A stretch of 35,001 nt of DNA from Bacteroidota bacterium (GTDB taxonomy: Bacteria > Bacteroidota > Bacteroidia > AKYH767-A > OLB10): NCBI GenBank assembly GCA_024643795.1, contig JAHEMF010000029.1, positions 1 through 35,001 of the forward strand. The letters run 5' to 3'. A program made the translations under genes and the position numbers. This document shows positions 17,988 to 24,374 of this stretch, in pieces (the first letter of the stretch is position 1; each line of letters starts with the position of its first letter). Below the pieces are notes generated by a model, which had not been told where the DNA came from, made no database searches, and was given only the letters and a program-made list of their open reading frames with translations.

Positions 17988-18010
17988 CCCCGCCTCAGCG
18001 GGGTTTTTTT
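17988..18010 (+). terminator. Rho-independent terminator
   Basis: CCCCGC (17988-17993), a CTCA loop and GCGGGG (17998-18003) are followed directly by seven Ts. The T-run is only on the plus strand, so it ends a plus-strand transcript, most simply the short unit at 17.8-17.9 kb. The last two Ts are also part of the stop codon of the convergent minus-strand gene. Confidence 0.85.
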
Positions 18011-18455
18011 ATTCCGGCAACTCTCCGGTGTATTTCAGATGGAGTTTTACGTTTGAAATACCACGCTGGAAGTAAAAGGACTGATCCAGATCAAATTTTC
18101 TGTCATTATTAACATAGAACATCCGTTCAACAGGTTCCTTCTTGGTCTGTCCTTCATACATACACACATAGTTGATTTTGAGCTTGATTCCGGTATTCTT
18201 ATGCTCACTGATGCGGGAGTTTTGCTTTACAAGCTTGAAAGTAGCGGCTACGCTAACACCTTCAGATTTTACAATTACCATTTGTGGTGAGGTTTTTCCC
18301 TCTGCCAGCATGATCTCCATTTCTTCACCATTTATAGTGTTTTCACCTATTTGAAGGGAGATATCGCTAAGCTTTAATGGAATATCCTGTGAAGACCCAA
18401 AATTTACAAAGCCAACAATAAATGTTGCGAATAATACAAGCGTTTTAATTTTCAT
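18009..18455 (-). CDS. Secreted protein of unknown function, 148 aa
   Basis: Starting at the Met at 18455, the protein has a signal peptide (MKIKTLVLFATFIVGFVNFGSS, cleavage before QDIPLK). The mature 125 residues alternate polar and hydrophobic positions as in a small beta-sandwich, with charged loops (KKEPVERMF, NDRKFDLDQSF). I do not recognise a family. An upstream Met at 18491 would put 12 residues before the signal peptide and was not used. It is divergent from the gene at 18500 with only 44 nt between starts, so the two probably share a regulatory region. Its stop overlaps the T-run of a convergent terminator. Confidence 0.7.
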   Translation of the reverse strand: MKIKTLVLFATFIVGFVNFGSSQDIPLKLSDISLQIGENTINGEEMEIMLAEGKTSPQMVIVKSEGVSVAATFKLVKQNSRISEHKNTGIKLKINYVCMYEGQTKKEPVERMFYVNNDRKFDLDQSFYFQRGISNVKLHLKYTGELPE

Positions 18456-18499
18456 TTTCTTAAAATTGAGGCCTAAATTTAACCAAAACACAATTAACT

Positions 18500-18892
18500 A
18501 TGAAGACCTCACACTTAACTTTACTTACCATTATAATAATTGCAGGGTTATTTGCTTTTAAACCTGCCCCTGAAGCTACAGTTTATGAGTACAAGCAATT
18601 TTCAACGGTAGAGTCAATCATACCTGGTGGGTTAGGAAGATCCCGAATTATAACAACTGATACCAACGGCTCCCTAGTTGAAAAGGACCTTAAGAACTTT
18701 TATAGTATGACAGGTATCAACTTTTCTAATATCACTAATAATGATGTGATAATAGTAGAGAAAGTAAATGAACTTACTAAGGAGGGCTGGGAGTTGTATG
18801 CAGTTACAACAGGTGTACAAAGTCCCAATGAAAAAGGTACCAGCGGTGGAATATTCATTACCCGCTTTCTTCTCAGAAAACCCGTAGGTTGA
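18500..18892 (+). CDS. Exported DUF4177-like small protein
   Basis: A 130-aa protein with a hydrophobic N-terminus (MKTSHLTLLTIIIIAGLFAF) that is a signal peptide or anchor. The mature part begins YEYKQFSTVES and contains NELTKEGWELYAVTTG and a final beta strand GGIFITRFLLRKP. The pattern YEYK ... L..EGWEL..V ... F.L.R is that of DUF4177-type proteins, whose function is unknown. The family call is by eye. The gene is divergent from the secreted protein at 18009-18455 and convergent with a 59-aa membrane ORF. Confidence 0.7.
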   Translation: MKTSHLTLLTIIIIAGLFAFKPAPEATVYEYKQFSTVESIIPGGLGRSRIITTDTNGSLVEKDLKNFYSMTGINFSNITNNDVIIVEKVNELTKEGWELYAVTTGVQSPNEKGTSGGIFITRFLLRKPVG

Positions 18893-18902
18893 TTTGAGAT
18901 AT

Positions 18903-19082
18903 TTAGTGGTGCTTATCTGAGGGCTCTATGGTCAGGTAATAGAACAATCCTATACCTATTAATGTAGCTACAAAAGACAGCATCATCATAATTCCGGGAG
19001 GCTCCTCTGATAAAAAGGCTCTTCTGAAAGGGAATATTATCACTATTAGTGCGATGACCCAGGCGGTGATCTTTTTATTCAT
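18903..19082 (-). CDS. Small two-helix membrane protein, 59 aa
   Basis: A 59-aa ORF, ATG to TAA. It has two hydrophobic helices (about 5-20, ITAWVIALIVIIFPF, and about 31-51, IMMMLSFVATLIGIGLFYYL) joined by a short charged loop RRAFLSEEPPG, and a polar tail ending SDKHH. Positive charges lie before helix 1 and just after it. The composition is strongly protein-like and unlike a chance ORF. I know no family. It converges on the DUF4177-like gene (10-nt gap), and its upstream side carries a strong hairpin (19098-19131). Confidence 0.65.
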   Translation of the reverse strand: MNKKITAWVIALIVIIFPFRRAFLSEEPPGIMMMLSFVATLIGIGLFYYLTIEPSDKHH

Positions 19083-19097
19083 GCTGTTATTATTGTG

Positions 19098-19131
19098 GAT
19101 CAGAGAGGAGGTACTGGCTTTCTCTCTGATC
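19098..19131 (+). other. Strong hairpin with strand preference
   Basis: GATCAGAGAG (19098-19107) is perfectly complementary to CTCTCTGATC (19122-19131). Allowing two G-U pairs, the stem extends to 14 bp around a 6-nt loop (19112-19117). The G-U pairs exist only in plus-strand RNA; in minus-strand RNA they become C-A mismatches. No T-run follows, so it is not a normal terminator. It lies 16 nt upstream of the 59-aa gene. Confidence 0.6.
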
Positions 19132-19143
19132 TATTATTAATCC
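19130..19143 (+). repeat. 14-bp direct repeat, copy 1
   Basis: TCTATTATTAATCC; an identical copy is at 19275-19288. The first two bases are also the end of the hairpin stem. Confidence 0.6.
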
Positions 19144-19274
19144 ATTCTTAATTGAACTGTTCTTCTTCAGTTTGATACATTCAAAATTAGGGAGTCAACT
19201 ACGTGGCACCCATGATTTCCATCATTTCTCAGTTTGACTTTAGTCATCAAAATAATAAGCCCCAACCAGTGTGC

Positions 19275-19288
19275 TCTATTATTAATCC
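19275..19288 (+). repeat. 14-bp direct repeat, copy 2
   Basis: TCTATTATTAATCC, identical to 19130-19143 with 145 bp between copy starts. Both are in the 19083-19389 gap between the divergent 59-aa and 87-aa genes. Nothing else clear was seen in that gap. Confidence 0.6.
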
Positions 19289-19389
19289 CGATTAAGGCCC
19301 CCATCACCCTTTAAACCACACCATTTACCAAAAACCTCGCTGTTTTAGGGCATTTGCAGGTTATTATGCTAATTCAAATAGCAGCTTTT

Positions 19390-19653
19390 ATGAACAATAT
19401 TTCTATTTCAGAATTTAATCAACTCACAACCGATGAAAAGGCATGGCATCTTTGGCATGGGGCCGTTTTTTTGCATGTTGTGGTTTCTGATGGGTACAGG
19501 GTAAACTTGTTCTATTTTAATGATTTTTATATCGAATTATGGTACAATGTATCGGAGAACAAAGTGGATCATATTCGTGCATTCAAATCGGTTAAGCTAT
19601 TGACCCCTTTTCTTGAAAACATTAGCTTAGGTAATCTTGCCGACCGCATTTGA
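19390..19653 (+). CDS. Hypothetical protein, 87 aa
   Basis: A small soluble-looking protein (MNNISISEFNQLTTDEKAWHL...). It has an N-terminal helix, aromatic-rich beta strands (NLFYFNDFYIELWYNV) and the closing VDHIRAFKSVKLLTPFLENI. The arrangement resembles small uncharacterised Bacteroidota proteins, but I cannot name a family. Start: ATG at 19390; earlier in-frame starts are an ATG at 19366 and a TTG at 19354, which would add hydrophobic residues with no clear purpose. It stands alone, 135 nt before the DUF4476 gene. Confidence 0.6.
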   Translation: MNNISISEFNQLTTDEKAWHLWHGAVFLHVVVSDGYRVNLFYFNDFYIELWYNVSENKVDHIRAFKSVKLLTPFLENISLGNLADRI

Positions 19654-19744
19654 TATTTTTCATGTGAATTTTCCGAATTTTAATCAACAGGTTATCAGCT
19701 GATTACAAAAGGTATTTAGCAAAATCCATTTTTTTGGCACGCCA

Positions 19745-19772
19745 TTGGATTGTATAGCTTCAAATAACTTTG
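19745..19772 (+). promoter_or_regulatory. Candidate promoter for the DUF4476 gene
   Basis: TTG at 19745-19747, a 17-nt spacer, then TAACTTTG (19765-19772), an exact TAnnTTTG match. If used, the RNA would start within or just after the ribosome-binding site, leaving almost no leader, so either this promoter or the role of that site is in doubt. Confidence 0.4.
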
Positions 19773-19780
19773 AAAGGAGG
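19773..19780 (+). promoter_or_regulatory. Unusually strong Shine-Dalgarno site
   Basis: AAAGGAGG, near-perfect complement to the 3' end of 16S rRNA, 8 nt before the ATG at 19789. None of the other plus-strand starts I inspected in this window has such a site. Confidence 0.7.
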
Positions 19781-19788
19781 ATAATACC

Positions 19789-20490
19789 ATGAAAAAAATC
19801 TTAACTCTCGTAATGTTTGCAGGGCTGTTTATTAATGCCCAAGCTAATCACAGGTACTCAGAATTGAATCTGAGAATGAACGATCAGGTTTTGTTCGTTG
19901 CCAGCCTAGATCAGGTTTGCTTTGAGGCACCATCTCAAGTAGTTACATTCCATGAAGTAGGTCCAGGTCAGCACCATTTATATGCAGCAAAAGTTATCCT
20001 GAACCATTGGGGTCATGTAATCAGAAAAGATGTTGTCTTTGACGGAATGATCGTGATACCAGAAGCTTCAAAGGTTAATGCTGTGGTGAATAAGTTCGGC
20101 AACTTTAAGATCCGAAAAGTTGAACCACTGTTTGCAGTTCAGGCGCCTGTTTGTCAAACCCCGTTTTATAACCCTTATGTGGTAAACAACAACTGCGGAC
20201 CTGCAGCCATGAGTAATGCGGAATTCGGGGCACTACTAAATGCAATAAGCGGAAGGAACTTTGAAAGTACAAGAATGCAGATAGCGCTGGGTGCTATACA
20301 TGCCAATTACTTTACAACTTCTCAGGTAGATGCAATGATGCGTTTAATGACCTTTGAATCTTCAAAACTTACATTGGCTAAAGAGGCTTATTTCAAGACC
20401 ATAGATCAAAACATATATTACATGGTATATGACCAGTTTACATTTGAAAGCAGTATAAGAGATCTGAACAGTTTTATAGGTAGGGGTTAG
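19789..20490 (+). CDS. Secreted DUF4476 domain protein
   Basis: A 233-aa exported protein: signal peptide MKKILTLVMFAGLFINAQAN, then a beta-rich N-terminal part (about 25-110). A linker follows with two Cys (CQTPFYNPYVVNNNC). The C-terminal DUF4476 domain (about 143-232) has the repeated helical pattern FGALLNAISGRNFESTRMQIA / FTTSQVDAMMRLMTFESSKL / AKEAYFKTIDQNIYYMVYDQF. DUF4476 is widespread in Bacteroidota and has no known activity. The start is fixed by a strong ribosome-binding site. A terminator follows after 23 nt, so this is a single-gene unit. Confidence 0.88.
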   Translation: MKKILTLVMFAGLFINAQANHRYSELNLRMNDQVLFVASLDQVCFEAPSQVVTFHEVGPGQHHLYAAKVILNHWGHVIRKDVVFDGMIVIPEASKVNAVVNKFGNFKIRKVEPLFAVQAPVCQTPFYNPYVVNNNCGPAAMSNAEFGALLNAISGRNFESTRMQIALGAIHANYFTTSQVDAMMRLMTFESSKLTLAKEAYFKTIDQNIYYMVYDQFTFESSIRDLNSFIGRG

Positions 20491-20513
20491 TAAGTAATTA
20501 ATTACCAATAGCG

Positions 20514-20549
20514 TAGGGGATGAGCCGTAACTCATCTCCTATTTTTTTT
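20514..20549 (+). terminator. Rho-independent terminator after the DUF4476 gene
   Basis: TAGGGGATGAG (20514-20524), loop CCGTAA, CTCATCTCCTA (20531-20541) and then seven or more Ts. The stem is 11 bp with one G-U pair. Confidence 0.85.
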
Positions 20550-20617
20550 ACATCATCTTTTTGTAACCCTTTCAGTTGAATGGAGGTTTAACAGACCATT
20601 AATCAACTTAAAAAAAG

Positions 20618-21943
20618 ATGAAAAAAGCAATTAGAACCTTACAGATGTCCATTCTGGCTGTGTTGATGACCACTATAATGAGCAACCAGGTAGTAATGGC
20701 ACAGATTGACAATTTGGCGAATCTGAGTCCTGAATATGTAAAGTCAGGAACCAGAAATGCAGCAAATGATGCAGCAGATGCAGCAGTTTATAATCCGGCA
20801 GGATTAATTTCACTGGAGCAGGGGTTATATATTTCGGTAGGCAATCAATCACTATTTAGAAACCCTTCCCATGAATATGATCTAGGGTTGGGTGAAGGAG
20901 TGAAGAAGTTTTCACAGAATGGAGCGGATCTCTTTTTACCAAGTGTGTATGGGGTTTATAGAATGAATAAAATGGCCCTGTACGGAGGTTACTATATTTC
21001 CGGTGGTGGCGCAACGGCAAACTATACAAACGGATCTATTAACACGGATCTGATTTCAATGTTGGCACTTATGGGTGCACAAGGAGCATATCAAAGTACA
21101 AAGGATCAATACCTGAAAGCAACATCTAATTATTCCACTTTGTTTGGAGGAGTCTCAGTGAGCGCTCTCAACAATTTATCATTTGCGGTATCAGCAAAAT
21201 ACATTTCAGCTAAAAATGAAACAGAAGCAAGTACCACACTATTTTCATCTCCATTTGAATTACCGGATGCCCAGTTGGTTTTGAACACTGAGGAAACAGC
21301 TAAGGGTGTTGGATTTGTATTCAGCTTGAACTATCAGCTAAATGAGATGATCACTCTTGCTACACATTATGAAACAAATGTGGCGTTGAATTTTGAAACT
21401 AATACTATAACTGATGATTTGGGTGTCAGTTCAGATGGATACACTGAGCATCGTGACTTGCCTGCCGTTTTCGCATTTGGAACGCAGATAAAACTTAATG
21501 ATAAGCTGACGGTTATGGCAGATTATAATTACTATTTTCAGCAAAATGCTGATTGGGGTAAGACAACCATTGGCACAGATGAATATAACTGGTCAGAGCT
21601 AGCAGGTGATGCGTCATTGATAGGATTATCTGTGAATTATAACCTGAATGACAAGGTGGCCTTAAGCTTAGGTTCAGTTTATACGATGTTTGATTATCCT
21701 GAGAAGGATCTTTATTTTACAAAAGCGGGCGCATTTGAAACCAACATTGATGACAACGTTAGTATAAATACAGGAATTTCATATACGCTGAATAAAACAT
21801 TTTCATTCACTGCAGGAGTAATGCAGAATATATGGAAGAAGGACGTGATGGTAAAAGCCATTAATGCTTCTCCGATGGAGGTTGATGTTAAAACGAATAA
21901 CAGCATGACCACAGTGGCCTTGGGAGTAAATATGCACTTCTAA
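20618..21943 (+). CDS. OmpP1/FadL-family outer-membrane transport protein
   Basis: A 441-aa outer-membrane beta-barrel for uptake of hydrophobic compounds such as fatty acids. The signal peptide covers about 1-29 (ending NQVVMAQ). The FadL hatch motif is clear: NAANDAADAAVYNPAGLISLEQG (about 46-68). Alternating amphipathic strands fill the rest, ending with the aromatic barrel signature GVNMHF. The ATG is preceded by an A-rich leader rather than a Shine-Dalgarno site. A bidirectional terminator follows. The ligand is not known. Confidence 0.9.
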   Translation: MKKAIRTLQMSILAVLMTTIMSNQVVMAQIDNLANLSPEYVKSGTRNAANDAADAAVYNPAGLISLEQGLYISVGNQSLFRNPSHEYDLGLGEGVKKFSQNGADLFLPSVYGVYRMNKMALYGGYYISGGGATANYTNGSINTDLISMLALMGAQGAYQSTKDQYLKATSNYSTLFGGVSVSALNNLSFAVSAKYISAKNETEASTTLFSSPFELPDAQLVLNTEETAKGVGFVFSLNYQLNEMITLATHYETNVALNFETNTITDDLGVSSDGYTEHRDLPAVFAFGTQIKLNDKLTVMADYNYYFQQNADWGKTTIGTDEYNWSELAGDASLIGLSVNYNLNDKVALSLGSVYTMFDYPEKDLYFTKAGAFETNIDDNVSINTGISYTLNKTFSFTAGVMQNIWKKDVMVKAINASPMEVDVKTNNSMTTVALGVNMHF

Positions 21944-21965
21944 TGCAATTTGATCATATATGTAC

Positions 21966-21998
21966 AAAAAAAAATCCGCCAACTTAGGCGGATTTTTT
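21966..21998. terminator. Bidirectional terminator
   Basis: A run of As, ATCCGCC (21974-21980), loop AACTTA, GGCGGAT (21987-21993) and then a run of Ts. Both strands have a stem followed by Ts, serving the convergent OmpP1 gene (plus) and the 80-aa gene (minus). Confidence 0.88.
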
Positions 21999-22017
21999 AT
22001 TTTGTCTGTTGTGGAAA

Positions 22018-22260
22018 TCAAAGCATCAATGGTTTTAGCAATGCTTTTTTAACATAGGCTGCCAATCGGTCTGTATCATAGAGGAAGTCAATAAAAGTAA
22101 CTTCTCTTTTCTTAATGATAACTTCAACATACATTCCATATAGCTCATAAAGAGCACAGGTTTTACCCCTTTCCTTGCGCAGTGCAATAAAACTGCCGTC
22201 TTCAAGTAACAACCCTGCCCTGTCATCAAGGTTGTCTGCCGGGAATCTGAATCTTTCCAT
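22018..22260 (-). CDS. Hypothetical protein, 80 aa
   Basis: A small soluble protein (MERFRFPADNLDDRAGLLLE...). It reads as a short beta-hairpin-rich fold (SFIALRKERGKTCALYELYG, MYVEVIIKKREVTFIDFLYD) with a C-terminal amphipathic helix (DRLAAYVKKALLKPLM). I do not recognise the family. The frame is favoured over an overlapping minus-strand frame because its composition is normal and it ends just before the shared terminator. It is transcribed away from the tRNA gene. Confidence 0.65.
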   Translation of the reverse strand: MERFRFPADNLDDRAGLLLEDGSFIALRKERGKTCALYELYGMYVEVIIKKREVTFIDFLYDTDRLAAYVKKALLKPLML

Positions 22261-22367
22261 GTCCGGTTATACCAAGGACTTATAAAACCGGTTTGGATCA
22301 TTTTTATAGAATTCTTACAAATTATAGTGTAAATGTGCCGTTCATGTGGCCCGCCAGGCTATCTATA

Positions 22368-22398
22368 TTGCTAAATCTATTCCAATTAAGTAATTTCG
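22368..22398 (+). promoter_or_regulatory. Candidate promoter for the tRNA gene
   Basis: TTG (22368-22370), a 20-nt spacer and TAATTTCG (22391-22398), 7 of 8 matches to TAnnTTTG. The spacing fits the Bacteroidota consensus and would give a leader of about 28 nt before the tRNA. Confidence 0.5.
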
Positions 22399-22432
22399 CC
22401 ATCCGTTTGGAAAAGGCAAAATGCCTTATCCG

Positions 22433-22506
22433 GGGCCTATAGCTCAGTTGGTTAGAGCAACAGACTCATAATCTGTGGGTCCCTGGTTCGAGCCCAGGTA
22501 GGCCCA
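22433..22506 (+). tRNA. tRNA-Met (anticodon CAT; Ile2 not excluded)
   Basis: A complete cloverleaf: acceptor GGGCCTA/TAGGCCC (22433-22439, 22499-22505), D arm GCTC...GAGC, anticodon arm ACAGA-CTCATAA-TCTGT with CAT at 22467-22469, variable loop GGGTC, and T arm CCTGG-TTCGAGC-CCAGG. The discriminator is A22506; the 3' CCA is not fully encoded (CCC follows). The acceptor is fully paired at 1-72 and the anticodon stem lacks three G-C pairs, so it is not the initiator tRNA. It is most likely elongator Met; an Ile tRNA with a lysidine-modified CAU cannot be ruled out by eye. Confidence 0.95.
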
Positions 22507-22512
22507 CCCTGA

Positions 22513-22546
22513 TTCAAAGATCCGCCTCGGCGGGTCTTTGAATTTT
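22513..22546 (+). terminator. Terminator directly after the tRNA
   Basis: TTCAAAGATCCG (22513-22524) pairs with CGGGTCTTTGAA (22531-22542, one G-U) and is followed by TTTT. It lies 6 nt after the tRNA, making the tRNA a stand-alone unit. Confidence 0.85.
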
Positions 22547-22575
22547 ATACCTGACCTGTTACTTAAATTCAATCT

Positions 22576-23205
22576 GTGAATATCAAGAACATCATTTTTG
22601 ACCTGGGAGGGGTGATCCTGGATATAGATTATAACCTCACGGCTCAGGCTTTCAAAGATCTTGGGTTAAAGAATTTTGATGAAATCTATTCTCAGAAAAA
22701 ACAACAACACTTTTTTGATGATTTTGAAAAGGGGTTAATATCGTCAATGCAATTCAGGTCAGAAGTAAAGAACCTGATGCCGGTGCCAGTTTCAGATAAC
22801 CAGATTGATGATGCATGGAATGCGATGTTGAAATTCATTCCCGAAGAAAGGATCACATGGCTGAAATTATTAAAAGAGAGGTATAATCTGTATTTGCTGA
22901 GCAATACAAATGAAATTCACATAGAGGCTTTCAAAAAGATCATCCAGTTACAGTTCTATGAAAATGTATTGGAGAGCATTTTTGACAGGTGTTATTATTC
23001 GTCAGAACATGGAATAAGAAAACCTGATCCGCAGATCTTTCAATTGGTTTTAGATGAAAACAAGTTGATCGCATCAGAATCTATCTTTATTGATGATTCA
23101 CCACAGCACCTTGAGGGTGCTATATCAACCGGCATTCATGCAGTTTGGCTTGAACCAGGGAAGCAGGTAATGAATGTAATTGATGAAGCTCTGAAAAATT
23201 TCTAA
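22576..23205 (+). CDS. HAD-superfamily phosphatase (YihX-like)
   Basis: A 209-aa cytosolic haloacid-dehalogenase-fold hydrolase, probably a sugar-phosphate phosphatase. Motif I is FDLGGVILDID with nucleophile D9; the usual second Asp is Gly (D-L-G-G-V), as in the YihX subfamily. Motif II is LLSNTNE (S109), the Lys is K149 in RKPDPQIF, and the acidic pair is D173-D174 in IDDSPQHL. The start must be the GTG at 22576 because motif I begins at residue 7. The stop shares bases with the stop of the convergent epimerase gene. Confidence 0.9.
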   Translation: MNIKNIIFDLGGVILDIDYNLTAQAFKDLGLKNFDEIYSQKKQQHFFDDFEKGLISSMQFRSEVKNLMPVPVSDNQIDDAWNAMLKFIPEERITWLKLLKERYNLYLLSNTNEIHIEAFKKIIQLQFYENVLESIFDRCYYSSEHGIRKPDPQIFQLVLDENKLIASESIFIDDSPQHLEGAISTGIHAVWLEPGKQVMNVIDEALKNF

Positions 23206-23606
23206 GAGCGTCTTTCCTGGCACAGCTCAATAAGCACTCCGTTGGTGCTTTTAGGATGTAAAAAACACACAAGTTTATTGTCAGCCCCGGACTTGGGTTC
23301 CTTGTTGATCAGCTGAAATCCTTCTGCTTCAAGTCGCTTCATTTCCTGAACAATATCAGACACATCGAAAGCAATATGATGTATGCCTTCACCTTTTTTT
23401 TCAATGAATTTTGCAATGGGGCTGTCAGGACTCATAGCCTCAAGTAATTCAATTTTACTATTGCCCATTTTAAAAAAAGAAGTGATCACTCCTTCTGAGT
23501 CAACAGATTCGGTTTTATAATGTTCAGCATTGAAAAGTTTTTTAAACAATTCGTTTGATTTAGTTATATTTTTAACGGCAATGCCTATATGTTCAATTTT
23601 GTTCAT
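23202..23606 (-). CDS. mce: Methylmalonyl-CoA epimerase
   Basis: Interconverts (R)- and (S)-methylmalonyl-CoA, part of the propionyl-CoA/succinyl-CoA route. The 134-aa VOC-fold protein has the metal ligands typical of the family in KIEHIGIAV (H6), KIELLEAM, GIHHIAFDV and VLIELCQ, two for each beta-alpha module. Start at 23606 (MNKIEHIGIAV); a Met two codons earlier is possible. It overlaps the rhomboid stop by 14 nt, so the two are translationally coupled. The mutase is not in the window. Confidence 0.92.
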   Translation of the reverse strand: MNKIEHIGIAVKNITKSNELFKKLFNAEHYKTESVDSEGVITSFFKMGNSKIELLEAMSPDSPIAKFIEKKGEGIHHIAFDVSDIVQEMKRLEAEGFQLINKEPKSGADNKLVCFLHPKSTNGVLIELCQERRS

Positions 23607-24306
23607 TATCATCTATATCTTTTTGTTCAGGAGGGTTAGGTTTATAAATATACTTAATAACCTCCGGGTTTGAGTTTTCAAAGTTGGATGTAGGGTAGAA
23701 ATCATCATCGTCCTCCTCCTCGTCGTCCCAATTAAATACAGGGGCCTGTGGACCTTCTTTTCTGTATACCCAAGCCATTAGTGCCCCGGCAATTCCTCCG
23801 AAGAGGTGTCCTTCCCAAGAAATATCCTTGAATAACGGAAAAATACCCCATATCATACCGCCGTATAAGAACACGATCAAAAGAGAAATAGCCATGAGCC
23901 GGCCATACTTTCTGAAAAGTCCGCTAAAAAAAAGAAACGAAGAAAGGCCATATACCAGTCCGCTTGCTCCAACATGATAAGAAGGGCGCCCCCCAAGCCA
24001 GAGCCAGAACCCTCCGGCAATGATTATCCATACCGCAACTTTTTTATAAAGTGTAGGATAAAAGTATGCGGTGCAGAGTCCAAGTACAATTAAAGGAAGA
24101 GAGTTTGATATCAGGTGCTTAAAATCACCGTGAATAAATGGCATAAGGACAATGCCTTTCAGCCCGGAAATGGTTCTTGGAAACAGGCCATAATCTGCAA
24201 ATGAAACTTCATAATTCCATTGATATAATTGTATTATCCATAATATCAAAATGAAGATCAGAATAGGGTAAGATTCTTTGATCAACTTCGCCAACTCTTT
24301 GAACAT
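23593..24306 (-). CDS. Rhomboid-family intramembrane serine protease
   Basis: A 237-aa polytopic membrane protease that cuts substrates inside the bilayer. The catalytic dyad is present: S115 in HVGASGLVYG and H167 in WEGHLFGGIAGA. The upstream H-x(n)-HL-x-N block (FIHGDFKHLISNSLPL, about 58-72) is also typical. The core ends at about residue 180 and is followed by a soluble tail with a strongly acidic run (DDEEEDDDDF, about 195-204). The stop lies inside the epimerase gene. Natural substrates of bacterial rhomboids are mostly unknown. Confidence 0.92.
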   Translation of the reverse strand: MFKELAKLIKESYPILIFILILWIIQLYQWNYEVSFADYGLFPRTISGLKGIVLMPFIHGDFKHLISNSLPLIVLGLCTAYFYPTLYKKVAVWIIIAGGFWLWLGGRPSYHVGASGLVYGLSSFLFFSGLFRKYGRLMAISLLIVFLYGGMIWGIFPLFKDISWEGHLFGGIAGALMAWVYRKEGPQAPVFNWDDEEEDDDDFYPTSNFENSNPEVIKYIYKPNPPEQKDIDDNEQN

Positions 24307-24374
24307 TTTTCAAATTTAAGCTTAAAAAAGTTATCTGTTAAATAAGTGTCACGGCATTTGCATAATTTTATGGT

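Noticed and set aside
19161-19241. 26-aa minus-strand ORF in the divergent gap
   Set aside because: Too short, no hydrophobic or structured pattern and no clear promoter.
22035-22301. 88-codon minus-strand ORF overlapping the 80-aa gene
   Set aside because: Poor composition (many Cys, Met and Leu) and shifted frame; the 80-aa frame reads as a normal protein and ends at the terminator.
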